A stretch of DNA of 64,000 nucleotides. Source: Gordionus sp. m RMFG-2023 (Eukaryota; Nematomorpha; Gordioida; Chordodea; Parachordodidae). Below the pieces are notes generated by a model. It worked only from the letters and a program-made list of their open reading frames with translations. It had not been told where the DNA came from and ran no database searches. This document shows, piece after piece, positions 1-48,599 of this stretch (position 1 is the first letter of the stretch; each line of letters begins with the position of its first letter). Location of the stretch: positions 14,136,052 to 14,200,051 of the forward strand of contig NC_088776.1 in assembly GCF_954871325.1 (NCBI RefSeq). The letters run 5' to 3'. A program made the translations under genes and the position numbers.

Positions 1-106
1 AAGGTATACGTGTTTTTTAGAATCTCTAGTAATTGTTGTTAGCTTTTACTTAAAGTTTTTAAATAATTGCGAATATTTGTTAAGTTTTGATAATTCGCCG
101 GCCACA
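1..106 (+). promoter_or_regulatory. Upstream/5' UTR of the reductase (inferred)
   Basis: The stretch before the proposed ATG at 107 is AT-rich with a small GC-richer patch just before the start (CGCCGGCCACA). No TATA box position or transcription start can be fixed. The true 5' end may lie left of the window. Confidence 0.3.
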
Positions 107-21054
<20,948 letters not shown>

Positions 21055-21090
21055 TAATTTAAGAGGTTTAATTTCTTAGGAATTATGTTA

Positions 21091-21096
21091 AATAAA
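21091..21096 (+). terminator. Polyadenylation signal AATAAA of the reductase gene
   Basis: Canonical AATAAA 37 bases after the TAA stop. A short 3' UTR is therefore likely. Confidence 0.6.
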
Positions 21097-21155
21097 GAAA
21101 AGATATAATACGACCTAAATCTTAAATGCCATATTCCTTTTTAAGACATTCAAAC

Positions 21156-21295
21156 TAGAGGTCTGTAAATGGTAAAATTATCCGATCCGGCGGTGGGAAT
21201 ATAATTTTTCCCAGCCCGGTTTCGATTTTTTACTAATGTTACCCAGCCCGGTTTAAATTTTTTTTAAATACAAGGCCTGGGGAATGGTTAAATTA
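21156..21295. mobile_element. Partial MITE (TAGAGGTCTGCAAAT family)
   Basis: Starts TAGAGGTCTGTAAATGG and contains two CCCAGCCCGGTTT blocks, as do the related copies at 56521 and 62731. The right end is not clear. Confidence 0.55.
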
Positions 21296-24200
21296 TAAAC
21301 AGATTTATCACTTCTATGAAATATCAGAATTCATCAAAAAAATTTCTTATATAATTTTTTTTTAAATTTAAACACCGAAATAAACTTATAATTGTTTCAA
21401 CTAAATAAATTATATTTTTACGTATAAAGACATAAGTGTTTTCATAGGAACATCATATTTATAAAATAGGCAATATTTATACCTAAATTGCCTCTAAGTA
21501 TAGTTGGGTAATGTTCTATTTTTAGCCCAAACACTATCACTTCAGTCTTGGGATGAAAAAAAATACATATAAGGTTAATACGAAATGCGAGGAGGCAAAA
21601 GTTTAATTAATAATTGAAATTTACAACCTGTAAATAATTTTTGGGTAACAAATATAATGACTTAAATTAAAACGTGACGAAATAATTTACAAAAAATTTT
21701 TTAACTTATATGTATATTCTAAAAAAGTGAATCTAATCCCAAATAACGACCCAAATATTTTTATTTTGAGGTTTTTTGATTGTGTAAATCATTCTTATTC
21801 ATAATATCAGTATTGGAATTCTCAAACTATAATATAGAAATATTTTTTCCCTTTTCATTAAATGAGTGCATGACGATTTTGAGCATTGCAAAACATAATT
21901 TTAATGAATATATAAAAAAAAAATTTCCAAAATTATTTAGATATATCTAAATGCACCTGTTTGAGCTAACGAATTAAACAACATTACACTCGGTCAAATA
22001 AAGATATATTCAAATTTCGAATTTTTCCATTTCTTATTTGGGAACAATTTTCAAGTCTCAATGAATACTACTTTTCCGTCATAATTGTTATTCCTTTATT
22101 ATTATTTTATGTAAATATATAGGCATGTTTTAAATATAACCCAAGGTTAATTTTAGCAGGGATCTTAAACATTATGTAAAATAAATAAAAGAGTTCGACG
22201 ACGCCAAAACTGGATTCATTTTATATAGTTTGTGAATTCCACGACAAATCAACAGGAAGCATGGCTTCTCTCCTATTTAAAAAAAATGTGAAAAGGGAAA
22301 AAATTCTGCTATGACTGACTTTAATTATTTTTATAAGTAAATTAATAACTTTTTTTTAAAACTTTTTTCAGCCATTTTTATTTTTTTTTGCGATTTAAGA
22401 AATAATGGTTTATATTCTCATTTATTACGAGTTTATCGCCTCGAGGATGATAGGTAGGTGGTTTTTATATGTTGAATTTTTAGGTTTTTTTTCAGAATAT
22501 AACGAAATCTTTTAGGTAAATAGCGATCCATTGGTAGTTTTATATTCCTAAAAAGAATTTTAAGTCATGATTATCATTATTTGTATAAATTTTTTAATAG
22601 CTTTAAAGATAATTTGTCACAGATGTTCTTCAGTTTGATCTATGATACATCCAAGATATGGTAGCTTTACTTTCATTTTAAAAAAGCTATGTTGAAACTT
22701 TCATTAGTAAATAACATCTTGGGAATTTTCAATGCCGAGGTTTGCCAAGACTTTAGAGAGCTGTCGCTTTAATTTCATGAGCATCCACTTCATGGAATGA
22801 AACTCACTTAATATATAATGGTTACCTTTTTAGATATGATTTTCTTTATAGTCTATTAATAATAATAATTCATCATCGTATCGACATATGTTTTTTAATG
22901 TTTCATTCGAAATTTTGAAATATTTAGCTATCTCACTCTAGGGATAGAATGGGCCCTCAGGACATAAAATAAATTTTGGAAAAAATATTTATAACTACAA
23001 AAATATATGTAGTAATATCGTCTATTTTTGTTGACTTGTCGTGGAATTAATCAAATATTTGTCAATTGAGATATTGTTATTACAATTTGGTTAATTTTTA
23101 CATATATTTTAGACGAATGAGCTACAAATTATTTAATGCGACGTTTAATGTAATTTGTGAATATTTTTTTTTGAGATGCATAAATGTGTGATATTTTGCA
23201 ATCCATTATTTTCATTTAACTTTTTTATTTTCTCTTTTTTTTAAAAAAAAACATAAAATAATATTTTTTTAATTTTCTTTAATCGTAATTTAGTCATAAA
23301 TTTAAACTAGGGCCCACACTTTTTGGAGATTTTAATATTGTCATTACGGAATCGACGCTTAAGAGGGGAGACGAATGTTTAAAAGGCTAATTTTTAAAAA
23401 CGAATAAATTATATGTTACTACATGTTATTATAAATTTTGGTATTGTACATAAATTTTTATTATTCCTTTTTGAAAGTTGATTTTTATATATATTAATTC
23501 TTTTATTGCTAATAAAAAATTCTTATGATTGATACAAAATAATTTGATTGAAAATAGGGTGATGGAGTAGTTTTTAATTTACCATTGTTATAAAAAGATA
23601 TTTTAAAAACTTATACTATTTGGATACCAGCCACCATATATGTTAGCGTTATATTTGCTGCATACGAAAATTTATGGGTCTCTAGGTGTGCATAGTGGTT
23701 CTCTTTGTTGGAAAACGTTTATTACAACGCGATGGTAATAGAAATTAAATGCAATAAAAATTGTATGCAATTCGTTCTAGTAATTCTTGGGCCGATTTCT
23801 TAATAAGAGTGAAATTTTTTGATTTAAAACAGGGTTTGTTTCTAATTATATCTTTTTTTCTGAGAACCAATTTTGTTGGTTGCTTTTATTTAGTTTATGT
23901 AAATTGCTCAAAACTCGGAGTATTCATGTCTTAATTTTTAGTAGTTAGCAATGGCGATATTGACAAGCCCCTGTTTTTTTGTGTTTTTAAAATCAACGAG
24001 TATTAGAATTTGTTTAATACCTTAATATAGGTGATAATTTGGGGACATCTTTCTTTGAACTGAAATTTGACAATCATTTTTAATCGGTCATAATTTTTTT
24101 AGAGCGTTCCAAACAATATTCGTATGGATAGATGAAAAATCTTCGACAAATTTTCCTATTTTCAAATAATTTTGTTCAATGATATTTTACTAGTATCCTG

Positions 24201-24865
24201 TAAAATTAGGGTTTCTCAACCAGATTCGTGGTGCGACTTTATTACATTTTTTGAGGAATTTATTTCTGCTTTCTCAGATTCTGGCTAGGATCCGATCTCA
24301 TTTCAAGAGCCATGGTTTGGACCGGTCTTTTATTGGTCTTAATATTCCATTCATATAATTTTTCCCCAAACTTTATGTATATTACTTATTTTGTGATTCT
24401 TTTTTAGTTCCTTTTTATTTTGCAACATACTAAAAAACGAAAATTTGTTCAAAAGCGCTTTTTTATAGTCTTAATAAGCAACTCAGAAAATATGTTCAAT
24501 GCTTACCAAATTTAATGTATCGTGACTCACCAGCAACAAATAACTAAAAATGTTTTAATTTTGGTCTAAATAAAAACTATTAAGTTCTATAAATATTAAA
24601 TTTTTATCATTCTCAAGATATATTATTTTATCAAATATTTTGTTTATTATATTATATTCAATAAAAGTATTTAGATTAACTTTTTTACTCTATTAAAAGT
24701 AAAAAATTTATATTAATAACTTAAAACATGTCAAGATGAACTTTGTAACTAGATAAGCTATCTGTCAATCACAGTAACAGATAATATACCATAGCTAAGT
24801 GGCTCGCGCGATATAAAATATATATTATAAGTTGTTATATATATTTAAAATACTTACCATATGCG

Positions 24866-25030
24866 GTGTAGTCAAGATGGGTTTTGGGTGGCCTTTTCAC
24901 AAATAATTTTATTTTCGTTGGCAGCAGCGTCTACATGAGGATATTCATTGGAATTAAACTCCCGTCGAAAACTTATACGTATCTCCCATAAAAATTTCCT
25001 TTCCTTATTATTAAGTGCACGTTTTTAGTT
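24866..25030 (-). other. GC-richer patch with a 52-codon open frame, unidentified
   Basis: The minus strand reads without a stop through KERKFLWEIRISF, EFNSNEYPHVDAAANENK and ICEKATQNPS, then TGA; 18 bases further on is a good donor, GTAAGT. Base composition and residue mix look more coding-like than the surroundings, but I recognise no family. It could be an isolated exon or chance. Confidence 0.3.
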
Positions 25031-26064
25031 ATAATAGAACTCCCTTCATATATTTTAAAAGTAATAACTTAAACTATCAATACTCTACTACCTTCATTCT
25101 TTTTTTGTAAATGTAAAAGTTATTTTTCAGAACATAAATTTTAAATTTAAAACCCCCTTATTTACAACGAATGCATTTGTTTGGCATAAATATGAGGTTT
25201 GCTGATAAAGACGCCTTATAATTACATTTAAAAAGGTAGCAGAAAAATAATGACTATGATTGTATGTAATATGTAGATTTGGTCGATGTTCAGCAGTATC
25301 ATTGTAATATAATAGATTTACAATAACATTAAATAATTTTTTATAACAATATATTTTGCCATATTTTATCTAAAATTTGAAGAGATAACCCCCCCCCCCC
25401 CCAATAAATTTATCCTGCCCCCCCCCCCCTTCCCCTTCATAAAAATTGGAAGCAAACTTCCTCTTCCACGCTCTTGTAGATGATGTTTGACGGGGTTCGA
25501 TTTTTAAAAAATAATTTTTATTTAACGCCTTTTTTAAAAAAATTTTAAATATAATATATTTATTATCTTCGTTTTTTTAAAAATAATTATTGTAAATGCA
25601 TATTATATTTATATAGAGATAAATTTTTTTTAATTAGTAATATTTACAAAAAATTTCAAATCTCCCAGCCTCTATTGGCTATGTTAATGATTTTGATTAG
25701 TATTTTTAGTAATAGGACAATTATATTACCCTTTAGTGAGTTTATTTCAATTTGTTTAAAAAATAACGTGAAATAGGAAGTTGTGATAAAATGTGAGAGA
25801 CAAAAATGAGGTGTGAAATCGACAATAGGTCCGATCCAGATTTCCCATACCTAGGTGGAGCCAGGATTTTGCTTAGAAGGAAAGTGTGGTCACAGATAAA
25901 TTTTTTCCCATAAATTTTATTGAATGTTTTAGGTCCTTGGCAATATAACAATAATTTTAGATTTTAACAGCTTTTTTCTAAAAATTTGGAAGCAATTATT
26001 TAAAAAGTTATAAACTTTTTTAAATTTTTTTTATCAAATTCTTGTTTGTACTGATACATTGTAT

Positions 26065-26292
26065 AGTGTTGTTAAAACATCGACGACTCTGAACATAAGT
26101 TGGAGTAATAAAATACGACTTTACATTGAGTGGCTCTAAGAGCCGCCATTGGCCAGCTATTTATTCAAAAGGAAAATATTTAAAAAATATCAAATCTTAA
26201 AACCACATGGCTCATTGAGCTGCTCGAAGTGAGTTTAACGACTCATAACTTGAATAGAATTAAGGCAAAATCGTCTCGGCTTAGACAACTAA
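26065..26292. mobile_element. Foldback MITE with AGTGTTGTTAAAA end
   Basis: The left end AGTGTTGTTAAAACATCGACG resembles the family ends at 1038 and 11541. Inner inverted pieces GAGTGGCTCTAAGAGCC and GGCTCATTGAGCTGCTCGA are visible; the right end (CTTAGACAACTAAC) is weak. Confidence 0.5.
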
Positions 26293-27222
26293 CGACTTTA
26301 ATACTGTATTGTTACAATAAGTATTTTATGTAAGATTTACTAAATTCTATATGACATTTTTTAAATAGTATTTTGATATAAATATTGAAAATACCATCAT
26401 ATTTTTTGAATAGCATAATTGTCTCAAAAACTATTTTAAAAATAAATCGTAGCCCTGGTATAGCAACATTCCTTTTTATCATTAAAATGAAATTCAATTA
26501 CAATTAAATATGCAAACTAGGACTTTTGAAATACGTAAGCCTTAATTATTATCGTAATTTCAAATAAAGTTGATTTATACTTTGCATAGAATTTATGCGA
26601 TTTTTCATCTAAATGTTTATAAATTTACTTTCAAAATCTTTGTATCAAGAAAATCAAATTTAAAAAAAATTAAGATATATTTTTATTATATAAACCTGCT
26701 AGATACCTACAATATGGACCTAAACCCTTAGCCCTATAATCTATGAGGAAACACCCCACTTATTATTTCCAATACTCCCTAAGCGAAATCCTGGTTACGA
26801 CTATATGAATTCAAAATATTAATGGTAATTATCCAAATAATTACCAAACAGTAATATTTAAAATATTGGTATTCGCAATATATTCCCTATACATAATGAC
26901 AGAACTATTTAATAGGTTCAGTATTGAGGGGAGGGGGGGGGGGGTAATGAACTTGATATGAAATATGACAATAAACATTTAAAATATCTTAGTACAAACA
27001 CAACTATAAAATTACTGGATGGCATTATTTCGGTATTGATTTAAATAAGTTTTAAACGCATAGTTAATAAAACAAGTCTAATTTTTTTTAGTTAGATCTG
27101 ACTTTTCATTAATGATAAATAACACGTGTTATATTAATATACATTTTATTTGTCAGTTATTGCAAGCCGTCCTTCATCACATTTTATAGTGGGCATGGTA
27201 TTTTCAAATTAATTTTGCCCTT

Positions 27223-40791
<13,569 letters not shown>

Positions 40792-42326
40792 ATTCTCCAT
40801 CCTCTAATCTTTCAACATCTCCACTTTCCCCTATCCTTGTATTTCTTCCCCTTCTTTCCCTCATGTCATCCTTTTCACTCCTATTCTCATATTTATTCCT
40901 GTTTAAATATCAGTAAATCACGAGCTTTTATTAGAAATTATAATTATATCAATATTATTTAGTCGAGGGAAAGGGGGGGGGGGGTGATATCGCTTATTAA
41001 ATTTTTTTCAAATATCAATATTACCTTTTAAATATTATGAATTAGTAATTATATATTCTACAAGTTTAAAGATCGGTCTCTTGTAAGGTCAGCCTGGAGA
41101 TACTGGAAATGATGGTTCAAAAATTTAGATCAAAACATAAATATTTTTCCAAAAATACATACCAAATTTTTACCATTTATTCAAATATTTTTTTTTTCCG
41201 TTAAAAAAATATATATCTCATCCATTTTTTTTATTCTATTACTAATTTTTTTATACTAGTAAAGTAGCATAATTTTTTTTTAAAATTAAATTAATATTTT
41301 ATGGGGACAAGTTTTTTTTAAATTCGAGTCTCAAGATATCTTATCATTTGCAATTGTAATTCAGTTTTAAAAAATAATATTGGCAATTTTTTTTACTAAC
41401 TATGCATTTAATACAAATTGCTCGATACAACTCGTATAAATATTTTATATGAATTCTTTATAATATTATAGAATCGTAATTAATTTTTCTAATATTATGT
41501 ATTTTATGTGAAATGGTAACAATTACATATTTCTACTATTTTTATGCATTCCTTATTAAAAATAAGTATTTAAAAAAAATTACACAAGTTTTATGTTATG
41601 ATCTTTAATCAATTGTATGATGTTTTCGGGTTATAAATAAACGCATAATATTTTATAGAAATTTCTGAACTTATTTTTAAAACATAAATATAATTTATAT
41701 ATTAATTACTTTTTTTTTCAAAGATCTTTTAAATATTTTTTGTTAATCCTCTTGATATTTTTAGTACCCTAGTTCTATGTCATTGACAGTTTAACAATCC
41801 AAATAAAAATGGGGCACCATATTTATACATAATTGCATGAAGTACATAGTATTAATGTGAATATGAAATAATGTCTTAGCCCCATTTAATTTAAGAATAT
41901 TTATATAAATTAACATAATAGAGCTTATTTCGATATTATTATAACCAGCAGATGGCGTTATTTATTAATTATTTTAATAAGAAGTGTTTTTTAAAGACTG
42001 GGGGCTCTCCAAAATTTTCAGAAAGCTTAAATCTCGTAAAACACTTAGTCTCAGTTCACACGAGAGAGCAGTAAAAAGTGAAAGTCACTCATGGGTTGGG
42101 TTGTAACGTTAATATTAGCATAATTTATATTAAGGTTTTCTTTATATAACTATCAGTGTGAGATCATTGACTGACCATTTAGGGTTTCTAACTATTTTTT
42201 TAATTTAGTCTAGGATTTCGCAAAAGGAGGATTTGCCTCACCCTATTTGATAGACCTTTTTTCCCGCCCCTTCATTGGGTTATTTTTTTAAATATGTTAA
42301 CTTTTTTTACACTAGTTAGTTTTTAG
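40792..42326. other. Katanin 3' UTR and following intergenic DNA
   Basis: The first 110 bases are strongly pyrimidine-rich. No AATAAA is close to the stop; one at about 41636 is the first clear candidate. A 12-base G run lies at 40973-40984. Nothing else recognised. Confidence 0.5.
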
Positions 42327-42675
42327 CAGGGATGTGAACCCTTGTATTTTTGCTGAGTCTGAACCCTTTTTAAAATTGAAAGGTTCCAGGTGTCCAAATT
42401 TTTTTTTTTTTAAATTTTCATGTTTTTTTTTCTTCGTCTTTCCAAAATTTTTTGTAATTTATTTACAAGATTGTGCGATTAAATTAAACTTAAATTATAG
42501 ATTCGTTATTTACTTGAAAATTATATATGTATTTATATGGAGTATTAAAAAAAATGGTGTTATTTTGAGCCAATATTTCTTTATGTTCTCCAAACCCGGA
42601 CCCTAGACCCAAACCCTTTTTTAAGATTTTATTCCTGAACCCTGACCCTTTTTTGTCGAAGGGTTCACATCCATG
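42327..42675. mobile_element. MITE with CAGGGATGTGAACCC ends
   Basis: Ends CAGGGATGTGAACCCTTG and, inverted, CATGGATGTGAACCCTTCG; internal GACCC and AACCC blocks repeat. Flanks GTTTTTAG and ATTTTAAG agree at six of eight positions, suggesting an old 8-bp duplication. Confidence 0.7.
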
Positions 42676-45600
42676 ATTTTAAGGCTATGTCCCCGTCTTA
42701 ATTTTTGTTCTTAGTAAATAATGGATAAGCTACTGGGATACCTTTGTTGGTTTATTTTTTTAAATAGACTGACTTTGATGGGGATGTAATATACCCCTAA
42801 TTAAAGTTTCATTTATTCTTATTTTCATTCTTTTCAGACAGCTATTAGAAATTCTAAAAACAAACTTATTTTAAAAAATTATTATTTGTAATTGTTTATT
42901 TTTATAGACTTTAAATTGAAACATTGCATATTTTACGTTATATTCCCATCCCTTAATATTAAATATTCAGTGATCGTGTTTTATAACATTCTGGAATCAT
43001 TCCGAAGCATTTTAAAAAATCAGCTATTTTTTTACTTCTCACACCCTCTATGCCAATTTGGTCTGGTCCCTAAATCTCGACGGTGTGAGATATAGAGATG
43101 TTCATCGAATAATTAAATTTCTGGTTCACCATAACTTGAGCAATTAACTATAAAATTTATGCCTTGCAAACAGAAATATTTCTAGAATCGACGGTAGAAA
43201 GTTCTTTCTACCTTATGTTGCGCGACATGAATTTTAATTTTGAAAAAACCTGCGCTTGTTCCTCATTATTAATAATTAGAATCCAGAAAGAGGCTTACCT
43301 TTACATTTGTCAGCTCATCCGTGTTTATAATTTATTCTTCCTGACTGATTAAATAGGAAAATTACGTGGGAAATTAATAAATCCAAACCAAGAAATTGAT
43401 TTGTATAGAGGATAACATTTTATAATAAATAAGTGATTATAAGGCGTGAGTTATACTTATGTGAATCCTCGTTGTAAAAAAAAATTTTTTTATTTTTTTT
43501 CCATCCTGTGAGTAAGTCTGTTAAAAAAACTTAAACTTAACTCTAAAGTATTTAAGTCTAGTTTACGGAGATTGTCATTACAACGGCTGATGTATTTAAA
43601 TTCCTATTGGCTTACTTATAATTTGACAGGTTATTTAATAAAAAATGATTAAAAACCATTTTAATCCCTAACTCATATCTCTCAAACCTTTAAATCATAT
43701 TTTTTTTACTTCAGTTATCTTAGTTTTATATATTTCATCCAATTGAAATATTTGTTTCAGGCGAACATTCTTGAGTTGAGCAAATCCTATACAGTATACC
43801 AGATTATTATACTATACAAAATCATCGGTTTGGTTTTTTTCTGCACATTTATATATTTATAATATAAGTTTAACCCTTTTGGCAATCTCGGCCCTGAAAA
43901 TTCTTTTAAGAATCGAGCTTAATGGTCAGAAAAGATCAATTTTAAGTTCCTCTAATGTTTCTATTTCCTAAAATCTGAAAAACAAATCCATAGTGTAATT
44001 TAAAAATTGTAAGTATTCATATAAAATATGGTTGAATATTGGAATCATATAATATTTTTATTAATTTAATGAAATTGATAACTTATAAGATTTTAATTGT
44101 AGATAGAGAGTAACGGCCCTTTTAAGTTAAAGTTCCTTATTTTTTTTTAAATAAAAAATAGAATCATTGCAACTTATTTTCCGTGAGGGCACTTTTTTTT
44201 ATTAAAAGGTTTTTTTTAAATATTTAATTTTTTGATAAAATTAGGAAAAACTTCAAGTATAGGGTATCTAAGAGAGGTATAATTAGGCATTGCATCCCGT
44301 GTTTGAACTTAGATTGTAGAGTATACATTTCTCCTGATTGGCTTAACAAGTATAGTCAACTTTTTAAAGTCTTTAAATAATCTTTGAAAGTGAAAAGGAT
44401 ATGATTATTTCATAATATATATTATTAAATAAATGATGATATAATAATAATAGTATTGGCTGTTAGCATATAGCAATTTTTCTAAACAACGTCAAAATTT
44501 TGTTAAACCTATATATGCATTAACCCCAATTCCATATCTGGCGACTAGTCCAAGAGATAGGTTTCGCACTTGTCCCGCCTGAAATCGAAAAGGTATCTAA
44601 CATTCTTAACCATGGCTGCCATTCAAAAATTGATTTAATTTAAGAGACGCAGGCCCTGCAAATTTTTTTCAAATCCGAACAAGGCCTTAGATATCGGTTT
44701 CTGACTTTTTTATATATGAGGAAAATTTAGTACGTTGTCTAATATTTTTATCAAAAGAAAAACACACTTAAAAAGATCAATGTCCAACGCATAATATCAT
44801 TATTATCCCTATGCCAAAGCGGGTATAAAATTTTTATTCTTTTAAAAATATTTAACATATGTCCATTTACCTAATTTGAGAAAAATGCAAATATTAGTTT
44901 TTGTATCAAGAAATATTTTGTATAACAACAAAAAATTAAAGCGGAAAGAAGTCTAGATAAAAATTAAATTTCATAAATAATTTATATTGTTTACAAAAAT
45001 ATAATAATTTTAATATACTTTAAAATATTTTTTTAATATTGATGAGTTTTTTTCTCATTATTTTTCTAATTTGAAAAGATACTTTTTTTTAATACAACGG
45101 AGAACGGAAGTTTTGTTATAAATTAACCTCGTATTTATTTAATAACCTTTATATAAATTTCTTTGAATATTTATTTTATAATTAAATTTATGTAATCTCC
45201 TTTCAAATACATTCGATTTTCAATACAGTGGCTGGCTATTATATATAAACGAAAAAAAAGATTAGAATTTACATTTATTAACCATGGCCACTCATATTTT
45301 TAATATTATATTATATCTTTTTTTTTAATGTATATCTTTGATTGATCTAGATATGTATATCCGTTTTTTTAAAGAGGATGTTAAGGAAATTTCTTAAAGC
45401 CTATTCTTAATTTTTTTTGTTTCTTTTAAGTTCACAAGTTTTACCCCTTTATAATCTATGTTTTAGGGAAATTGTAAAGTGCAATTTTTATAAGGGTCTT
45501 GTAAATTAGCTTCTTGATGCCTTATATAAACTTTTAATAAAAAATTAAGAAAACTATTATAAAACATATATCAGCCTCTTGGCCCTCTAAAAAAATCCTG

Positions 45601-46880
45601 ACAATATGGAAATGTAATAATTATTGAGACACAATAAAAAATAAATAAATTATTTTTAAAAAATTCTAAAGTAGCGTAAAAAGTAGCTAAAAATAGCGCG
45701 TTATTTTAAAAACGGTAGCGGTAGCGCGCTACTATGTTTGTAAAATAGCTGTAGCAGTAGCTGCTATTTTTAAAATTAGCTTTTAACAACACTTCTATAG
45801 CTATATACTAAATTTTTTAATTTATAATTGTTTCACAAATATATATTATATAATTTAATAAAAGTAAATCGATAATATGACGGTACAGGGGGGCGTTTTA
45901 TTTATGATCAACCTATAGAGAATGAATTTCAAAAGCTTTATGTAGAAATGGAATGATTAAATAAAACTTATAAATAATGTGTTAATATGGAATATCATAT
46001 ATGTATTATAATTTTATATGAGATCGAATTTAAGTTTAGATCCAGGCAAGCTCATTTTATAGGGTGTATAATGGATAATTATTTATAATAAATAACTCTT
46101 TTTGAGACCAAAAATATTGCTTACAAATTAGTGATGATGATAGCCTTAAAAGCCAGCCAATAAACTAAATTACGATGATTCCAAATATTAAAAAGAATTT
46201 CTCATGAACATTTTACACAGAACTTGTAATGTATAAGATTATCACAAAATGATTGACTAAAAGTATAAAAGTTCTATACTATATTGGAAAAAAAAGATAA
46301 ATAAAAAAGGTTTTATTTTATTACACTAAAATACTTTAGAATGTAGTTAGTCTTCCCAATAACTCTTTTATCTAATAAAAACACTGCGAAATTAAATAAT
46401 TATAAATTTGTGATCTAAAAATAATATCTATGGCAAATTAGTCGTATAATATCAATATAATAGAATCCCATTTCAGAATACTTTCTTGATAATAACAGCA
46501 TTATTCATTTTTTTGTAAATCAGCACATTTACAATAACTGTAAAATTAATTTATCATAAAAAAAAATTTCTATAAAAAAATATTTATTAAAAAGAAAAAA
46601 AATAATTAAATGTATTTTAATTTTGTTTTATTTATTTTAAATTGCAAGTTTTATAATGTATAATTGTGTCTTGAATCTAAAATATTTTCAAAGATTCCTT
46701 CCTAACAACACTGTTTTTTATAAAAAAAATAATTATTTCATTAAGTAACAAAAAAGAATTACAGACTTCGATAAAAATTATTAACAAAATAATGTTTATC
46801 TAAATAGAAAGATAAAAAATATATAGATATCCTTAATAGCTAACGGCACAAATTTTTTTGAAATAATTGGCCCTCTTTTA
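42676..46880. other. Gene-poor intergenic DNA
   Basis: No gene recognised in 4 kb. Short open frames (for example 43164-43352) match no family I know. One small foldback repeat lies at 45670-45793. Confidence 0.6.
45670..45793. mobile_element. Small foldback repeat ending AACAACACT
   Basis: Contains AAAATAGCGCGTTATTTT, TAGCGGTAGCGCGCTAC and AGCTGTAGCAGTAGCTGC, and ends TTTTAACAACACT like the AGTGTTGTTAAA family. Confidence 0.55.
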
Positions 46881-47760
46881 AGATATTTACAAACATGAAA
46901 CTTATAAATTTTAACTGCCTCGAAAATGGTGAAGATTCTAAATTTTTTTTAGATTCAATAAATTTCCTCTCAATACATATTAAAGCTAATATTGCTTTAT
47001 CTATCAATAAGAATTTGCCGATTTGGTTATATCCGATGACATATACACGGAAGATGAAATGCCGCAGCGTAGGATTAGTCTGAAAAAGAACATGTGTTTT
47101 GAGGAATGTAATGACTCCGTTCACATTTACAGAGTTGAAGTATTTCGGGATACCATCAATCAGATATTAACTAGTGACAGAAATATTTCCAAAAAATCAA
47201 CATTTGATAATTGATGCTCAATATTTTCATCCTAGAAGTTTTGATGATAATAGGGAAAGTATAACTAAAGAGGTTTGAAAAGAATCTTTTAGTTAGCTAA
47301 AGTAGATAGTGAATAACTGGGAGATAAACTATTTCATTTCCCAGAATTTATAACAATCTGCTTATTGAGTTGAAACAGAGTACAGACGATTTGATTCATC
47401 ATAGTGATTACACATCAGAACCTGAAAGTAAAAATGAAGAATTTATTCAAGATTCTTCTAAAGAAAGTTGCAAATGCAATACAAAATGCAAGCAATGTTT
47501 GATATGTCTTTATGAGACGTTATGCCGATATAATATGCAAATATCTGCATATGCAAACTTATACATAGTATATGAATATCTTCTAACTTTATATTTTTCA
47601 CAAATGAATTACGAACGAACTTTCAGAAAATTAAAATAGATTGCGAGTAAATATTGGGCAGGATTATCTAAAAGCCTTTTTGATGACAGTAGAAAGAAAA
47701 TTATTGGAAGAAATCGAATTAAGGGGGATTCTTGATTATTTGCGCAAATGTTAACCATTA
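46880..47760 (+). pseudogene. hAT transposase relic
   Basis: Pieces in order: SLKKNMCFEECNDSVHIYRV and FRDTINQIL (about 47080-47180); LIIDAQYFHPRSFDDNRESI (about 47200-47265); then YANLYIVYEYLLTLYFSQMN with YERTFRKLK (about 47550-47636) and GQDYLKAFLMTVERKLLEEI with ELRGILDYL (about 47655-47745). The last two are the hAT dimerisation region. The pieces are in different frames; no terminal repeats were identified. Confidence 0.75.
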
Positions 47761-48599
47761 ATGCGAAAATTGTTAAGCCAACTTTTGAGGAATTTTAACC
47801 TCACAACTTCAGCAAATTCCTCTCTTTCCAAATGTTCAAAGAGATTTAGAAGTAAATATTTTATAGTTTCTTATAGTATTAATTTTATATACTTTAGAAA
47901 TTTTAATATATTGGGATCAATGACTGTTATTGGACAAACATGCAGGGGGAATCATTTCAATTCTGCTTCTTTTCCTATTTTGGGCTTGTGGCAAATGCGA
48001 GATTTAGTCAAATGTTATAGGTTTTGAGTTATGCTCAATGATATATTATTATTGAATTAAGCTCAATATCAGCGCACTATTACATTAACAACTAAAAACT
48101 TATTTTACTTCTTAAAATATTATATATATATCAGAGTTTTATTTAATTCTCATAAATATTTTATTTTTTGTTATATAAATATTTTGTCAACTTATTTTTT
48201 CTTCTAATCATCCTTAGAGATATTGCAATCTCTGATTCCTCACCATTTATTATTTCTCGTTATTTGAGACAGGCAGTCTTCCCTACCATATAAACATAAA
48301 ATAAAGAAAATATATATAAAACAGAAAAGATTTAGTAGTAATAAGAATTATACTATAAAATTAATCCTAATATATATATGAAAAGAATATATCATATCTT
48401 TATTACAGGTCGATTGGCTTGACGGCCATTAAATTGAAATAATATGTATAATAATCATGATTACAAACTTTTATAAATCAACGTGAAGAATAATATATTC
48501 AAAAGAATGAATAATTCTTTTAAATGGATAATACATAAATATTAAAAAGAAGAATTATTTTAAATTTTAATACAATAGATTTCAAATAAAATCATATAA

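Larger units (their letters stand above)
21297..27222. other. Intergenic region between reductase and katanin genes
   Basis: About 6 kb, mostly AT-rich without recognised genes. It contains C runs at 25389-25402 and 25418-25429, a foldback element at 26065-26292, a G run at 26933-26944, and one GC-richer patch near 24860-25030 described separately. Confidence 0.6.

Noticed and set aside
22440-22900. Possible minus-strand reverse-transcriptase remnant (RYDDELLLLID)
   Set aside because: A single DD-containing word without other conserved RT blocks or a stable frame; too weak to call.
24210-24540. TAGGGTTTCTCAACC as a possible MITE end
   Set aside because: No matching inverted partner or target duplication could be found.
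46840-47124. Minus-strand open frame of 94 codons
   Set aside because: Lies opposite the hAT relic at 46880-47760, whose plus-strand reading has recognisable family blocks.
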